Positions 1 to 7,342 of a stretch of DNA of 9,597 nt are shown here, in pieces. Location: NCBI GenBank assembly GCA_030145365.1, contig JAQYVS010000157.1, positions 1-9,597 of the forward strand, given 5' to 3'. The notes under the pieces were generated by a model, which was not told the DNA's origin, did no database searches, and saw nothing but the letters and a program-made list of their open reading frames with translations. The position numbers and the translations under genes are program-made. Source of the stretch: Desulfofustis sp. (GTDB lineage: Bacteria > Desulfobacterota > Desulfobulbia > Desulfobulbales > Desulfocapsaceae). The first letter of the stretch is position 1. Each line of letters starts with the position of its first letter.

Positions 1-96
1 GTTCTGTTTTATCAAGATGACTCATTTCAAATGGAAGTTGTTCAGTGTCTTTTAGACAGCAGTTTTGTCTGAGGGGTAGTCAGTAAAAGTAAACAA

Positions 97-103
97 GAGG
101 GAG
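97..103 (+). promoter_or_regulatory. Ribosome-binding site of the TAXI binding-protein gene
   Basis: A purine-rich GAGGGAG lies 7 nt before the ATG at 111 and sets this as the start. No convincing -35/-10 pair was found in positions 1-96. That stretch instead holds three 5-bp complementary arms (TGTCT 46-50, AGACA 54-58, TGTCT 66-70) that could form alternative small hairpins. Confidence 0.75.
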
Positions 104-110
104 CAAAAGT

Positions 111-1088
111 ATGAAAAGAAAAGCATCGTTGTTAGCGGCCTTGAGCCTGGGTTTTGTGATGGCATTCAGTTCTGCGGCAATCAGCGCAGAGACAACCTTC
201 GTCACAATTGGAACCGGTGGTGTTACCGGTGTCTACTACCCGACAGGCGGCGCCATTGCACGCCTTGTCAATAAAGGGAAAAAAGAGCATGGCATTCGGG
301 CCACAGTCGAAAGTACCGGTGGCTCCGTATACAATCTTAATGCGATTGCTTCCGGCGAACTTGACATGGGTGTCGCTCAGTCCGACTGGCAGTACCATGC
401 CTACAACGGCACCTCAAAATTTGCAGAAAAAGGACCGAATAAAGATTTGCGTGCATTATTCTCAGTACATCCCGAACCTTTTACCGTGGTTGCAAGAGCA
501 GATTCCGGTATAAAGAATTTTGAAGACCTGAAGGGCAAGCGGGTAAATATAGGTAATCCGGGATCCGGTCAGCGTGGAACCATGGAAGTTCTGATGGGCG
601 CCCTCGGCTGGGATATGAGTGTGTTTAAACTCGCTTCTGAGCTGAAGCCTGCTGAGCAGTCTCAGGCATTGTGTGACAATAAAATCGACGCTTTTGTCTA
701 CACCGTTGGTCATCCGAACGGATCGATCAAAGAGGCCACTACGTCCTGTGACGCGGTTATCGTCAATGTGACTGGAGCTGTTGTGGATAAGCTCGTTGCA
801 GATAACCCCTATTATCGAACTGCAACGATTCCCGGCGGTATGTATCGCGGCACCGATGAGGATGCAAAAACGTTTGGTGTTGGTGCAACCTTTGTTACCT
901 CTGCCAAGGTCTCGGATGATGTGACCTATGTAGTTGTTAAATCGGTTTTTGAAAACTTTGATGATTTCAAAAAACTGCATCCTGCCTTTGGCGTTCTCAA
1001 GAAAGAGGAAATGGTCAAAGACGGTCTTTCAGCCCCTCTGCATGATGGTGCTGCAAAGTATTACAAAGAAGCCGGTCTGATCAAATAA
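111..1088 (+). CDS. TAXI-family TRAP transporter solute-binding protein, periplasmic
   Basis: This is the extracytoplasmic receptor of a TRAP transporter: it captures a small ligand in the periplasm and hands it to the membrane permease encoded next. The 325-residue length is normal for the family. Residues 1-26 are a signal peptide (KRK start, hydrophobic core, probable cleavage between A26 and E27). The mature protein opens with the glycine-rich TAXI hallmark GTGGVTGVYYPTGG (34-47). The body carries the typical second-lobe segment from C188 to C213, including DAFVYTVGHPNGSIKEAT; these are the only two cysteines of the mature chain and probably form a disulphide. Known TAXI ligands include glutamate and 2-oxoglutarate, but the ligand here cannot be read from the sequence. 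The downstream fused TRAP permease confirms the assignment. The start is fixed by GAGGGAG 7 nt upstream. Confidence 0.95.
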   Translation: MKRKASLLAALSLGFVMAFSSAAISAETTFVTIGTGGVTGVYYPTGGAIARLVNKGKKEHGIRATVESTGGSVYNLNAIASGELDMGVAQSDWQYHAYNGTSKFAEKGPNKDLRALFSVHPEPFTVVARADSGIKNFEDLKGKRVNIGNPGSGQRGTMEVLMGALGWDMSVFKLASELKPAEQSQALCDNKIDAFVYTVGHPNGSIKEATTSCDAVIVNVTGAVVDKLVADNPYYRTATIPGGMYRGTDEDAKTFGVGATFVTSAKVSDDVTYVVVKSVFENFDDFKKLHPAFGVLKKEEMVKDGLSAPLHDGAAKYYKEAGLIK

Positions 1089-1113
1089 AGAACCAGCTGT
1101 AGATTCTATGGGG

Positions 1114-1154
1114 TGTGCGCGGTCTGTAAAAGGGCTGCGCACAGCTTTTTCTTT
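1114..1154 (+). terminator. Stem-loop with T-run after the binding-protein gene, probable partial terminator
   Basis: TGTGCGC (1114-1120) pairs perfectly with GCGCACA (1137-1143) around a 16-nt loop and is followed by GCTTTTTCTTT (1144-1154), the layout of a Rho-independent terminator. An upstream AGCTGT (1095-1100) can also pair with ACAGCT (1141-1146), giving a competing fold. It lies 25 nt after the stop codon of the binding protein and before the permease gene of the same transporter. It may therefore be an attenuator that keeps receptor mRNA more abundant than permease mRNA, rather than a complete stop. Confidence 0.7.
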
Positions 1155-1268
1155 CCATGCATGACCGGATTCCGGGTCGCGCAACATGAACCGTACCGAA
1201 CCGCAACCTGTCTGGTAGGAAGGTTTCGGCTCGGATTACTCGAAGTTTTTTTCCTGAATAACCGAATT

Positions 1269-1297
1269 TTGGTAATGGCAGGGTGAATTCGTACATT
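1269..1297 (+). promoter_or_regulatory. Possible sigma70-type promoter before the TRAP permease
   Basis: TTGGTA (1269-1274) and TACATT (1292-1297) are separated by exactly 17 nt, each matching four of six consensus positions. A second promoter here would make sense after the hairpin at 1114-1154, but matches this weak are common by chance. The rest of 1155-1344 holds no gene. It contains an imperfect stem built from CCGA/TCGG and AACCT/AGGTT arms around 1198-1234, followed by a run of seven T at about 1244-1250. Confidence 0.25.
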
Positions 1298-1344
1298 TTC
1301 AATGATAAACTGTTTCCCAGGGTTGCCAAACAGGAGTCGTAATC

Positions 1345-3924
1345 ATGACAAAACCCACTGAAAAACCTTTGGCTGGCGATGACGTACATGACATGATCGC
1401 CGAGGTTGATACCGGTGCACGTAATCCCAAAGGGGCTATTCCCAAAAGGGTGCTGTTCTTCGTGCCGCTTGCCTGGACACTGTTCCAATTATGGTATGCT
1501 TCGCCGTTGCCGTTTATGGTGAATTTTTTTGTTTTAAACTCAACCGAAGCCCGGGCGATTCATTTGGCCTTTGCCATGTTTCTGGCTTTTACTGCTTTTC
1601 CAACCTTCAAGTCATCACCCAAGAGCTACATCCCTTTCCAGGACTGGTTCCTGGCTTTTGTTGCGGCATTCTCTTCGGCCTATATGTTCCTCTTCTATTC
1701 GGCCATAGCCCAGAGGCCGGGAGATCCGATTACAATGGATCTGGTTGTAGCCGTGATTGGTATTATACTGCTGCTCGAGGCAACGCGCAGGGCTTTGGGG
1801 CCTCCGCTCATGGTGGTGGCCGTAGTCTTTCTGCTGTACACCTTTGCCGGCCAGCATATGCCCGAAGTTATCGCTCATAAAGGTGCCAGTCTGACCAAAG
1901 GTATGACCCATTATTGGTTGACGACCGAGGGTGTGTTCGGTGTGGCTTTGGGAGTATCCACGGGTATGGTGTTCATGTTCGTGCTGTTCGGTTCACTGCT
2001 GGAATCGGCAGGGGCCGGGAATTATTTTATCCGTACCGCTTTTGCCGGACTTGGCCATATGCGTGGTGGTCCAGCCAAAGCTGCGGTTGTTTCTTCGGCT
2101 ATGACGGGATTGGTCTCCGGTTCTTCAATTGCCAATGTGGTAACTACCGGCACGTTTACCATCCCATTGATGAAAAAAGTTGGATTTAGTGCTGAGAAAG
2201 CGGGTGCGGTTGAGGTGGCCTCATCCACCAATGGCCAGTTGACCCCTCCGGTTATGGGGGCCGCCGCATTTTTAATGGTTGAATATGTCGGCATTTCCTA
2301 TATCGAAGTAATCAAACACGCTTTTTTGCCGGCTGTAATTTCCTATATCGCCCTGGTCTATATCGTTCATCTTGAGGCGTGCAAACTTGGACTTGAAGGG
2401 ATGCCTAAACTCAAGACCAAAACGCTGGCCCAAAGTTTACTCTCTTTTGTCGGGACAATCCTCTTCATGATTGTTATCGGTGCCGCAACTTACTTCGGTC
2501 TTGGCTGGATTAAGGTTGTGGCCGGTGAGGCAACGATCTGGATTGTTCTTGTACTGCTTTTTGTTGCCTACCTGGCGCTGTTGAAAATTGCCTGTCTAGT
2601 ACCTGAGCTGGAGTTGACAACGGAAATTACCGAATTGCCGCCTCTGGGGCCAACCGCCCAGGCTGGCTTCTATTTTCTGCTGCCGATCGTTGTTTTGATG
2701 TGGTGCCTGACCGTTGAGCGTTTGTCGCCGTCATTGTCAGCGTTTTATGCAACGGTGTTGATGATTTTTATTGTTCTGACCCAGCGGCCTTTGAAAGGGA
2801 TGATGAGAAAAGTCGGTGGGGAAGAATTCAGCTTTGACCGGGGCTGGCGGGAATTTATCAGTGGCCTGGTATCCGGTGCTAAAAATATGATTGGTATTGG
2901 TGTTGCCACTGCGGCGGCAGGTATTGTCGTTGGTACCGTGACGCTCACCGGCATCGGTCTGGTCATGACAGAATTTGTTGAATTTATCTCAGGCGGCAAC
3001 CTGGTATTGATTCTCTTATTTACTGCCGGTATCAGCCTGCTGCTTGGCATGGGACTTCCAACCACGGCCAATTATATCGTCGTTTCAACTCTAATGGCAC
3101 CGGTTATCGTCAGCCTGGGCGCCCAGAACGGATTGATCGTACCGCTGATTGCCGTGCATCTGTTTGTTTTTTACTTTGGTATTCTTGCTGATGATACACC
3201 ACCTGTTGGGTTGGCAGCCTTTGCGGCAGCAGGCATATCGGGCGGTGATCCGATCCGCACCGGTATCCAGGGATTTGCCTATGATATTAGAACGGCAATT
3301 TTACCGTTTCTCTTTATCTTCAACACCGAATTGCTGATGATCGGTATCGGTTCGCCGGTGCATTTTGTCGTCGTCGTAACAGCAGCAGTCATTGCCATGC
3401 TCATTTTCGCGGCGGCAACCCAAGGCTTTTGGCTGACAAAGAACAGAATCTGGGAGACCCTGGCACTTCTGCTGGTGGCTTTTGTTCTGTTTCGTCCTGG
3501 ATTTTTCTGGAACAATCTATATCCGGAGTTGCTTGAGGAGCCTGCAGCAAATCTTATTGAGATTGTTGAAAAGATGGAACCAGGTTCGCAATTGCGGATG
3601 GCACTTAAAGGAGAAAAACTCGACGGCACCGAGTTTGTCATGACGATCATGATGCCGGTCGGTGATGAACCGACCGGGGCTGAGCGTCTCCAGGCCATCG
3701 GTTTCGAGACACGAGATGAGGACGGAAAGATTCTGATCGATACTGTTGTTTTTGCAAGCAGTGCCGAGAAGGCCAATATCGATTTTGATCAGGAGATCCT
3801 TAACGTTCAGGTTCCAAATGAAAGGCCGCCGAAGCAGCTCATGTTTTTTCCGGCACTGCTGCTTCTCGGACTGATCTGGTATTTGCAGAAAGGCAGAATA
3901 AGAAGACAGCAGGCAGCGGCCTGA
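1345..3924 (+). CDS. TRAP transporter permease, fused DctQ-DctM type with DUF3394-like C-terminal domain
   Basis: This is an inner-membrane permease of 859 residues in which the small (Q) and large (M) TRAP subunits form one chain, as is usual for TAXI-type systems. It imports the ligand delivered by the binding protein at 111-1088, driven by an ion gradient. The N-terminal ~200 residues are Q-like membrane helices. The M part carries the conserved GSSIANVVTTGTFTIP (259-274), NGQLTPPVMGAAAF (296-309), GMGLPTTANY (about 567-577) and DDTPPVGLAAF (about 616-626). After a helix near 703-721, a soluble segment of about 100 residues contains a PDZ-like stretch (V801-P824), and a last helix (about 832-849) ends in a basic KGRIRRQQ tail. 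This matches the DUF3394 extension known on some TRAP permeases. By the positive-inside rule the soluble segment would face the periplasm. AGGAG (1332-1336), 8 nt upstream, supports the ATG start. Confidence 0.95.
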   Translation: MTKPTEKPLAGDDVHDMIAEVDTGARNPKGAIPKRVLFFVPLAWTLFQLWYASPLPFMVNFFVLNSTEARAIHLAFAMFLAFTAFPTFKSSPKSYIPFQDWFLAFVAAFSSAYMFLFYSAIAQRPGDPITMDLVVAVIGIILLLEATRRALGPPLMVVAVVFLLYTFAGQHMPEVIAHKGASLTKGMTHYWLTTEGVFGVALGVSTGMVFMFVLFGSLLESAGAGNYFIRTAFAGLGHMRGGPAKAAVVSSAMTGLVSGSSIANVVTTGTFTIPLMKKVGFSAEKAGAVEVASSTNGQLTPPVMGAAAFLMVEYVGISYIEVIKHAFLPAVISYIALVYIVHLEACKLGLEGMPKLKTKTLAQSLLSFVGTILFMIVIGAATYFGLGWIKVVAGEATIWIVLVLLFVAYLALLKIACLVPELELTTEITELPPLGPTAQAGFYFLLPIVVLMWCLTVERLSPSLSAFYATVLMIFIVLTQRPLKGMMRKVGGEEFSFDRGWREFISGLVSGAKNMIGIGVATAAAGIVVGTVTLTGIGLVMTEFVEFISGGNLVLILLFTAGISLLLGMGLPTTANYIVVSTLMAPVIVSLGAQNGLIVPLIAVHLFVFYFGILADDTPPVGLAAFAAAGISGGDPIRTGIQGFAYDIRTAILPFLFIFNTELLMIGIGSPVHFVVVVTAAVIAMLIFAAATQGFWLTKNRIWETLALLLVAFVLFRPGFFWNNLYPELLEEPAANLIEIVEKMEPGSQLRMALKGEKLDGTEFVMTIMMPVGDEPTGAERLQAIGFETRDEDGKILIDTVVFASSAEKANIDFDQEILNVQVPNERPPKQLMFFPALLLLGLIWYLQKGRIRRQQAAA

Positions 3925-3985
3925 GGGTAATGCTCTTCATGTCTTTGGGTATTTCGATTTTTCTTAAGATCGGGAGGATGGTTCA

Positions 3986-4486
3986 ATGATAACAAAAATA
4001 TTGGTTCCGGTAGCATTTTCAAAGTATTCTCTGGGTCTTCTTGATTTTGCTGCAACATTTGCAGAGCCGCTGGGAGCTGAACTTCAGGTGGTAAATGTAA
4101 TCAATGATCGGGATCTGGAAGCGGTTAATAAGATTACCTCTTACGGCTACAAGGTCGATAGTGATAAATATCTGAAAATTGTTAAAAAAGAACGAAGAGA
4201 AGAGATTGCCAAGATGGCTGAGCATCTGACTCTGGCCGATGACAAAGTGTCATTCACGTTTCTGGTTGGAGATCCGACCAGCGAACTGCTGCGTTTTGTC
4301 GTTGAGAAGCAGTCGGATCTGGTGGTAATGGGGATTAAAAACAGAGATATCAGACACGTCTTTGCCGGCTCGGTGGCTGAACGAATGTTTCGTAAATGTC
4401 CCGTACCCATTATCTCGTATCGAGGTGATGATATCGCCGAGCGATTGCGTAAACGGGTGTATAAACATATCATTGACCATCACTGA
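3986..4486 (+). CDS. Universal stress protein (UspA family), TRAP-linked
   Basis: This is a cytoplasmic single-domain Usp protein of 166 residues with the family's alpha/beta fold pattern: strand ITKILVPVAFS at the N-terminus, LQVVNVIN (33-40), FTFLVGDPTSELLRF (90-104), DLVVMG (111-116) and the closing AGSVAERMFRKCPVPI (127-142). It follows the TRAP permease by 61 nt, with GGGAGGA (3972-3978) 7 nt before the ATG, so it is probably the last gene of that operon. In Halomonas elongata the ATP-binding Usp protein TeaD plays such a role for the ectoine TRAP system TeaABC, so a regulatory role on this transporter is a reasonable inference. The ATP site is atypical. The usual Asp after the first strand is A10, and in the G-x2-G-x9-G-S/T motif the second Gly is N119 with only eight residues before G128-S129. 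A non-ATP-binding function is possible. Confidence 0.93.
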   Translation: MITKILVPVAFSKYSLGLLDFAATFAEPLGAELQVVNVINDRDLEAVNKITSYGYKVDSDKYLKIVKKERREEIAKMAEHLTLADDKVSFTFLVGDPTSELLRFVVEKQSDLVVMGIKNRDIRHVFAGSVAERMFRKCPVPIISYRGDDIAERLRKRVYKHIIDHH

Positions 4487-4516
4487 TTGTTCTGAGAAAA
4501 TCGGTGCTGGAAGTTT

Positions 4517-4547
4517 AAAAAAGGAGAGGCGCTGCCTCTCCTTTTTT
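4517..4547 (+). terminator. Rho-independent terminator of the TRAP/Usp operon
   Basis: A perfect 14-bp inverted repeat, A6-GGAGAGGC (4517-4530) against GCCTCTCC-T6 (4534-4547), closes on a 3-nt GCT loop. The GC stem followed by six T is a strong terminator 30 nt after the stress-protein stop. Because the stem is flanked by A6 and T6 it could work on both strands. It separates the transporter cluster from polA. Confidence 0.92.
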
Positions 4548-4600
4548 GTTTATGCAAGAAATTGAGACGGTAACGAATTATCTCGTTGAGATTGAAAAAA

Positions 4601-4604
4601 GAGG
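4601..4604 (+). promoter_or_regulatory. Ribosome-binding site deciding the GTG start of polA
   Basis: GAGG, preceded by a run of A, ends 6 nt before the GTG at 4611. The protein translated from that GTG begins with a hydrophobic strand (NAIYLIDGSAFIYRAF) that matches the normal Pol I N-terminus, so GTG is the likely start. Just upstream are two overlapping 5-bp inverted repeats, AACGA/TCGTT (4572-4576, 4583-4587) and ATCTC/GAGAT (4580-4584, 4588-4592), which cannot both form. No clear promoter hexamers were found in 4548-4600. Confidence 0.7.
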
Positions 4605-4610
4605 TTTTGC

Positions 4611-7283
4611 GTGACAAATGCAATATATCTGATTGATGGCAGTGCCTTTATTTACCGGGCTTTTCATGCGGTTGCACCTTTGACCAACGCCGAGGGTTTC
4701 CAAACCAACGCCGTTTTCGGTTTTCTCAATATTTTAAAAAAAATGCTCAAAGACCATCAGCCGGAATATGTTGCGGTGGCTTTTGACAGCAGGGGAAAGG
4801 TGTTCAGGCATCAGATGTATCCGCAATATAAGGCGAACCGGCCGCCGATGCCAGATGAACTGGCGGCTCAGATCCCTTTCATCAAAGATGTTGTCCCCGC
4901 TCTAGGCCTGATCAGTATGGAACAGACCGGCATTGAAGCCGACGACATTATCGCCACTGCTGCGGAAAAACTCAGCAGCCAGGGTTTTCGGGTAGTCATT
5001 GTCTCCGGCGACAAGGATCTGCTGCAACTGGTTAACGAGCAGGTGACCATGTGGGACCCGATGAATGATCGGGTTATGGATGTAGTCGCCGTCAAAGAAA
5101 AGTATCAAGTGGGGCCAGAGCAGCTGCTCGACTGTTTTGCTTTAATCGGTGACAGTTCCGACAATGTCCCCGGGGTTCCCGGTATCGGGCCAAAAACAGC
5201 GGCAAAGTTAATTCTCGAACACGGCTCGTTGGAGGATCTGTACTCTAACGTTGATTCGCTGAAAAAATCCAAGATGAAGGAGCGCTTGATCGAAAATCGA
5301 GAGTTGGCCTATTTGTCACGCGATCTGATCAGATTGAAAAACGATGTGGAGATTTCAACGGAACCGACACATTATCGCCTCGGTGAACCCGATCAGGAAA
5401 AGCTGAGAGAAATTTACACAGAGCTTAGCTTTTCCACCTTGTTAAAAGAGCTGGATAGCGTGGCCGAACCCATACCGGTTCAAAACTTTTCCCTGGTGCG
5501 TGAAAAAGAAGAACTGGAGAAGTTGATTGACGAATTGTCCACTGCTGAACTCTTGGTCATCGATACCGAAACCAACTCATTGGTCAGCAGAACTGCCGAG
5601 CTGATCGGTATATCATTGAGTACAGCTCCGGATAAATGCTGGTATATTCCCCTCGGTCACCGGGATGATGAGGGAAACCTGTCGCCCCTGCAGCTCCCGG
5701 TAAAAGAAGTTACACAGGCCCTGGCCCCGTTTTTGCGCTCTGAGACCCTGCCCAAGCTCGCTCACAATATGAAATATGATTACTCGGTGCTGAAACATGC
5801 ACTGGCAATTGAGCTTGGCGGGCCGTTGATCGACACCATGATTGCCGCCTATCTGGTTGAACCCTCAAGACGTTCGTTCAAGCTTGATGATCTCTGTCTT
5901 GAGATCGGTCTCAAGCTTACTTCCTATAAAGAGGTGACGGCAGGTGATAAGCGAGACGATGCCTTTGTCTACGTGCCCGTTGAAGAGGCCTGCAGCTATT
6001 CCTGTGAAGACGTGTACGCAGCACTTCTGCTCTGGCAGCATTACCAGCCGCTGCTCGCTGAAGGGCAGCAGAATGAGCTGTTTACCGACATTGAGATGAA
6101 ACTTGTTCCAATTCTAGAGGAGATGGAGGCTGAAGGTATCAGAGTCGACCCTGAACATCTCAATAGATTGTCCCGGGAGTTTCGGGAAAAACTCAATGCC
6201 AGGGAGCTGGATATCTATGAACAGTCAGGGCATCCATTCAATATCAATTCTCCACAGCAGCTTGGCAAGGTCCTATTTGAGGAACAGGGACTGCCCCATG
6301 GTAGAAAGACCAAGACCGGTTATTCCACCGATATGAAGGTTCTGGAAAAGCTTGCTCCCTCACATGAATTACCCGCTCTGATCATGGAATATCGGAATCT
6401 GGCCAAACTTCTGTCCACCTACGTGGAGAAACTCGGCCTGCTCATCGATAAGCAAACCGGTCGAGTACATACCTCATTCAACCAGACGGTAACGGCGACT
6501 GGGAGGCTTTCGAGCAGCAATCCGAATTTGCAGAACATCCCGATCAGGGGTGAGGAGGGCGCCAGAATTCGCGAAGCTTTTATTCCGGCTTCGGGAAAGA
6601 TCTTTCTGTTTGGTGATTATTCCCAGATCGATCTGCGCGTGCTGGCACATTATTCGCAAGATTCAGCTCTGATGAAAGCATTTAAAGACGGGGACGATAT
6701 TCACACCCGCACTGCGGCAGAAGTCTTTTCCGTTTCTCCGCTTCTGGTTACATCAGACATGCGTCGTGTAGCCAAAAGCATCAATTTTGGCATCGTTTAC
6801 GGGATGAGCAGTTTCGGGCTGGCCAATCAGCTGCAGATAAGCAGAAGGGAGGCATCACTGTTTATCGAGCGCTATTTCAACCTGTATTCCGGCGTCAAAC
6901 AGTTCATGAAAGATATTGTTGAACAGGCCAGAAGTGATGGCTACGTGACGACCCTGCTGAACCGTAAACGTTATCTTCCTGAGATAAACGCCTCAAACAA
7001 GATGCGACGCGAGTTTGCCGAACGGGCGGCAATCAATACACCGATTCAGGGAACGGCAGCCGATATAATAAAACTGGCCATGCTTCGGGTCGATGAACTC
7101 CTGAAAAAAGAAAAAAGTTCATGCAAAATGCTGCTGCAGATCCATGATGAACTGGTATTTGAACTCAGCGCGGAACAATGCACTGATTTGCAGCCGAAAA
7201 TTCAGATGGCCATGGAGCAGGCAATGGAAATTGACGTGCCGCTGGTGGTCAATATGGAATCGGGAAGCAGTCTGGCAAAGTGA
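4611..7283 (+). CDS. polA: DNA polymerase I
   Basis: This is a three-domain Pol I of 890 residues (E. coli: 928) for Okazaki-fragment processing and gap-filling repair. The 5'-nuclease domain (about 1-290) shows the YKANRPPMP, GIEADDII, SGDKDLLQL and GDSSDNVPGVPGIGPKTA motifs. The 3'-5' exonuclease domain (about 300-490) keeps all motifs: D318 and E320 in VIDTETNS, N386 and D390 in HNMKYD, and Y463 and D467 in YSCED, so proofreading should be active. The polymerase domain has motif A DYSQIDLRV (669-677), motif B with R718, K722, F726 and Y730, and motif C HDE (845-847). Motif A has Asp at 674 where Pol I enzymes nearly always have Glu (E. coli E710). F726 predicts discrimination against dideoxynucleotides. 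The gene has its own ribosome-binding site after a strong terminator and is convergent with the citrate synthase gene. Confidence 0.98.
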   Translation: MTNAIYLIDGSAFIYRAFHAVAPLTNAEGFQTNAVFGFLNILKKMLKDHQPEYVAVAFDSRGKVFRHQMYPQYKANRPPMPDELAAQIPFIKDVVPALGLISMEQTGIEADDIIATAAEKLSSQGFRVVIVSGDKDLLQLVNEQVTMWDPMNDRVMDVVAVKEKYQVGPEQLLDCFALIGDSSDNVPGVPGIGPKTAAKLILEHGSLEDLYSNVDSLKKSKMKERLIENRELAYLSRDLIRLKNDVEISTEPTHYRLGEPDQEKLREIYTELSFSTLLKELDSVAEPIPVQNFSLVREKEELEKLIDELSTAELLVIDTETNSLVSRTAELIGISLSTAPDKCWYIPLGHRDDEGNLSPLQLPVKEVTQALAPFLRSETLPKLAHNMKYDYSVLKHALAIELGGPLIDTMIAAYLVEPSRRSFKLDDLCLEIGLKLTSYKEVTAGDKRDDAFVYVPVEEACSYSCEDVYAALLLWQHYQPLLAEGQQNELFTDIEMKLVPILEEMEAEGIRVDPEHLNRLSREFREKLNARELDIYEQSGHPFNINSPQQLGKVLFEEQGLPHGRKTKTGYSTDMKVLEKLAPSHELPALIMEYRNLAKLLSTYVEKLGLLIDKQTGRVHTSFNQTVTATGRLSSSNPNLQNIPIRGEEGARIREAFIPASGKIFLFGDYSQIDLRVLAHYSQDSALMKAFKDGDDIHTRTAAEVFSVSPLLVTSDMRRVAKSINFGIVYGMSSFGLANQLQISRREASLFIERYFNLYSGVKQFMKDIVEQARSDGYVTTLLNRKRYLPEINASNKMRREFAERAAINTPIQGTAADIIKLAMLRVDELLKKEKSSCKMLLQIHDELVFELSAEQCTDLQPKIQMAMEQAMEIDVPLVVNMESGSSLAK

Positions 7284-7286
7284 GTT

Positions 7287-7319
7287 CGAAGCTCAGCCGT
7301 TAGATGGGCTTCGGCTTTT
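7287..7319 (+). terminator. Probable weak terminator of polA
   Basis: CGAAGC (7287-7292) pairs with GCTTCG (7308-7313) around a 15-nt loop that can itself partly pair (AGCC with GGCT). It is followed by GCTTTT. It begins 3 nt after the polA stop, in the 59-bp gap before the convergent citrate synthase gene. On the minus strand the stem has no T-run, so it does not look like a terminator for gltA, and no other gltA terminator is visible in the gap. Confidence 0.6.
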
Positions 7320-7342
7320 GCCTCACCTGGGCCTTGTGTTAA

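Noticed and set aside
462..980. Long minus-strand frame of 172 codons opposite the binding-protein gene
   Set aside because: It lies entirely inside a confidently identified gene, and its product has no recognisable features; it is a shadow of the real coding strand.
3279..3776. Minus-strand frame of 165 codons opposite the 3' part of the permease gene
   Set aside because: It is antisense to conserved permease sequence, has a low-complexity Ser/Ala-rich composition typical of shadow frames, and shows no ribosome-binding site I could support.
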